A stretch of 6,191 nucleotides of DNA from an uncultured Acetobacteraceae bacterium (lineage in GTDB: Bacteria > Pseudomonadota > Alphaproteobacteria > Acetobacterales > Acetobacteraceae): positions 1 through 6,191 of the forward strand of contig CALGVL010000346.1 in assembly GCA_937930165.1 (NCBI GenBank), given 5' to 3'. A program made the translations under genes and the position numbers. A model generated the notes under the pieces. The model ran no database searches. It saw only the letters and a list, made by a program, of their open reading frames with translations, and was not told the origin of the DNA. Within the stretch, counting starts at the first letter, position 1. Every line of letters begins with the position of its first letter. Below, one piece after another: positions 6,168-6,191 of this stretch.

Positions 6168-6191
6168 AGATCGGAAGAGCGTCGTGTAGGG
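6168..6191 (-). other. Illumina adapter remnant (artefact)
   Basis: The last 24 bases begin AGATCGGAAGAGC and continue as the reverse complement of the Illumina universal (read-1) adapter. They are read-through library sequence. On the - strand they stay in frame with the dehydratase, so an automatic caller would add false residues to its N-terminus. The real genome sequence ends at about 6167. Confidence 0.98.

Noticed and set aside
5229..6189. + strand open frames opposite the dehydratase (5229-5987 and 5605-6189)
   Set aside because: They are antisense to a gene with clear catalytic motifs, have biased composition, and one runs into the adapter, ending DRKSVV, an adapter-derived tail.
1..6191. 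Terminal adapter sequences as inverted repeats of a mobile element or linear replicon
   Set aside because: The ends do share a short inverted match (GCTCTTCCGATCT and AGATCGGAAGAGC), but it is the common part of the two Illumina adapters, not a biological terminal repeat.

Overview
The window is an assembled fragment of a high-GC bacterial chromosome with six genes, the two outermost cut off by the contig ends. The first 23 and last 24 bases are not genomic: they are untrimmed Illumina adapter, so real DNA runs only from about 24 to 6167. GC-rich codon use, tight ATGA/GTGA stop-start overlaps, and the protein types (a D-tartrate dehydratase-like enolase-superfamily enzyme, a proteobacterial DprE1/DprE2-like pair, an FkbM methyltransferase) suggest an alphaproteobacterium, perhaps an Acetobacteraceae/Roseomonas-like one. 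That placement is an impression from protein character, not a search result.

Left block, + strand (24-2956): the C-terminal half of a DprE1-like FAD oxidoreductase overlaps by 4 nt a DprE2-like short-chain dehydrogenase. In mycobacteria this pair epimerises decaprenyl-phosphoryl ribose to decaprenyl-phosphoryl arabinose. After a 205-base gap comes a multi-pass GT-C (GT39/ArnT/RgtABCD-like) glycosyltransferase, a fold whose members use polyprenyl-phosphate sugars as donors. Together they could make and use a lipid-linked pentose for envelope glycan modification. This is the most interesting idea in the window, and it is an inference from adjacency and family knowledge.

Middle block, + strand (3052-5374): a strong Shine-Dalgarno precedes a glutathione S-transferase-like gene, which overlaps a two-domain glyoxalase-like (VOC) gene by ATGA. 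That gene in turn overlaps an FkbM-family SAM methyltransferase by GTGA. The three are probably one translationally coupled transcript. Their common purpose is not evident.

Right block, - strand (5371-6167): the C-terminal two thirds of a D-tartrate dehydratase-like enzyme (TarD type) with the full set of visible catalytic and metal residues. Its stop codon and that of the convergent methyltransferase share the tetranucleotide CTAG. No tRNA, rRNA, CRISPR, insertion sequence or convincing intrinsic terminator was seen.
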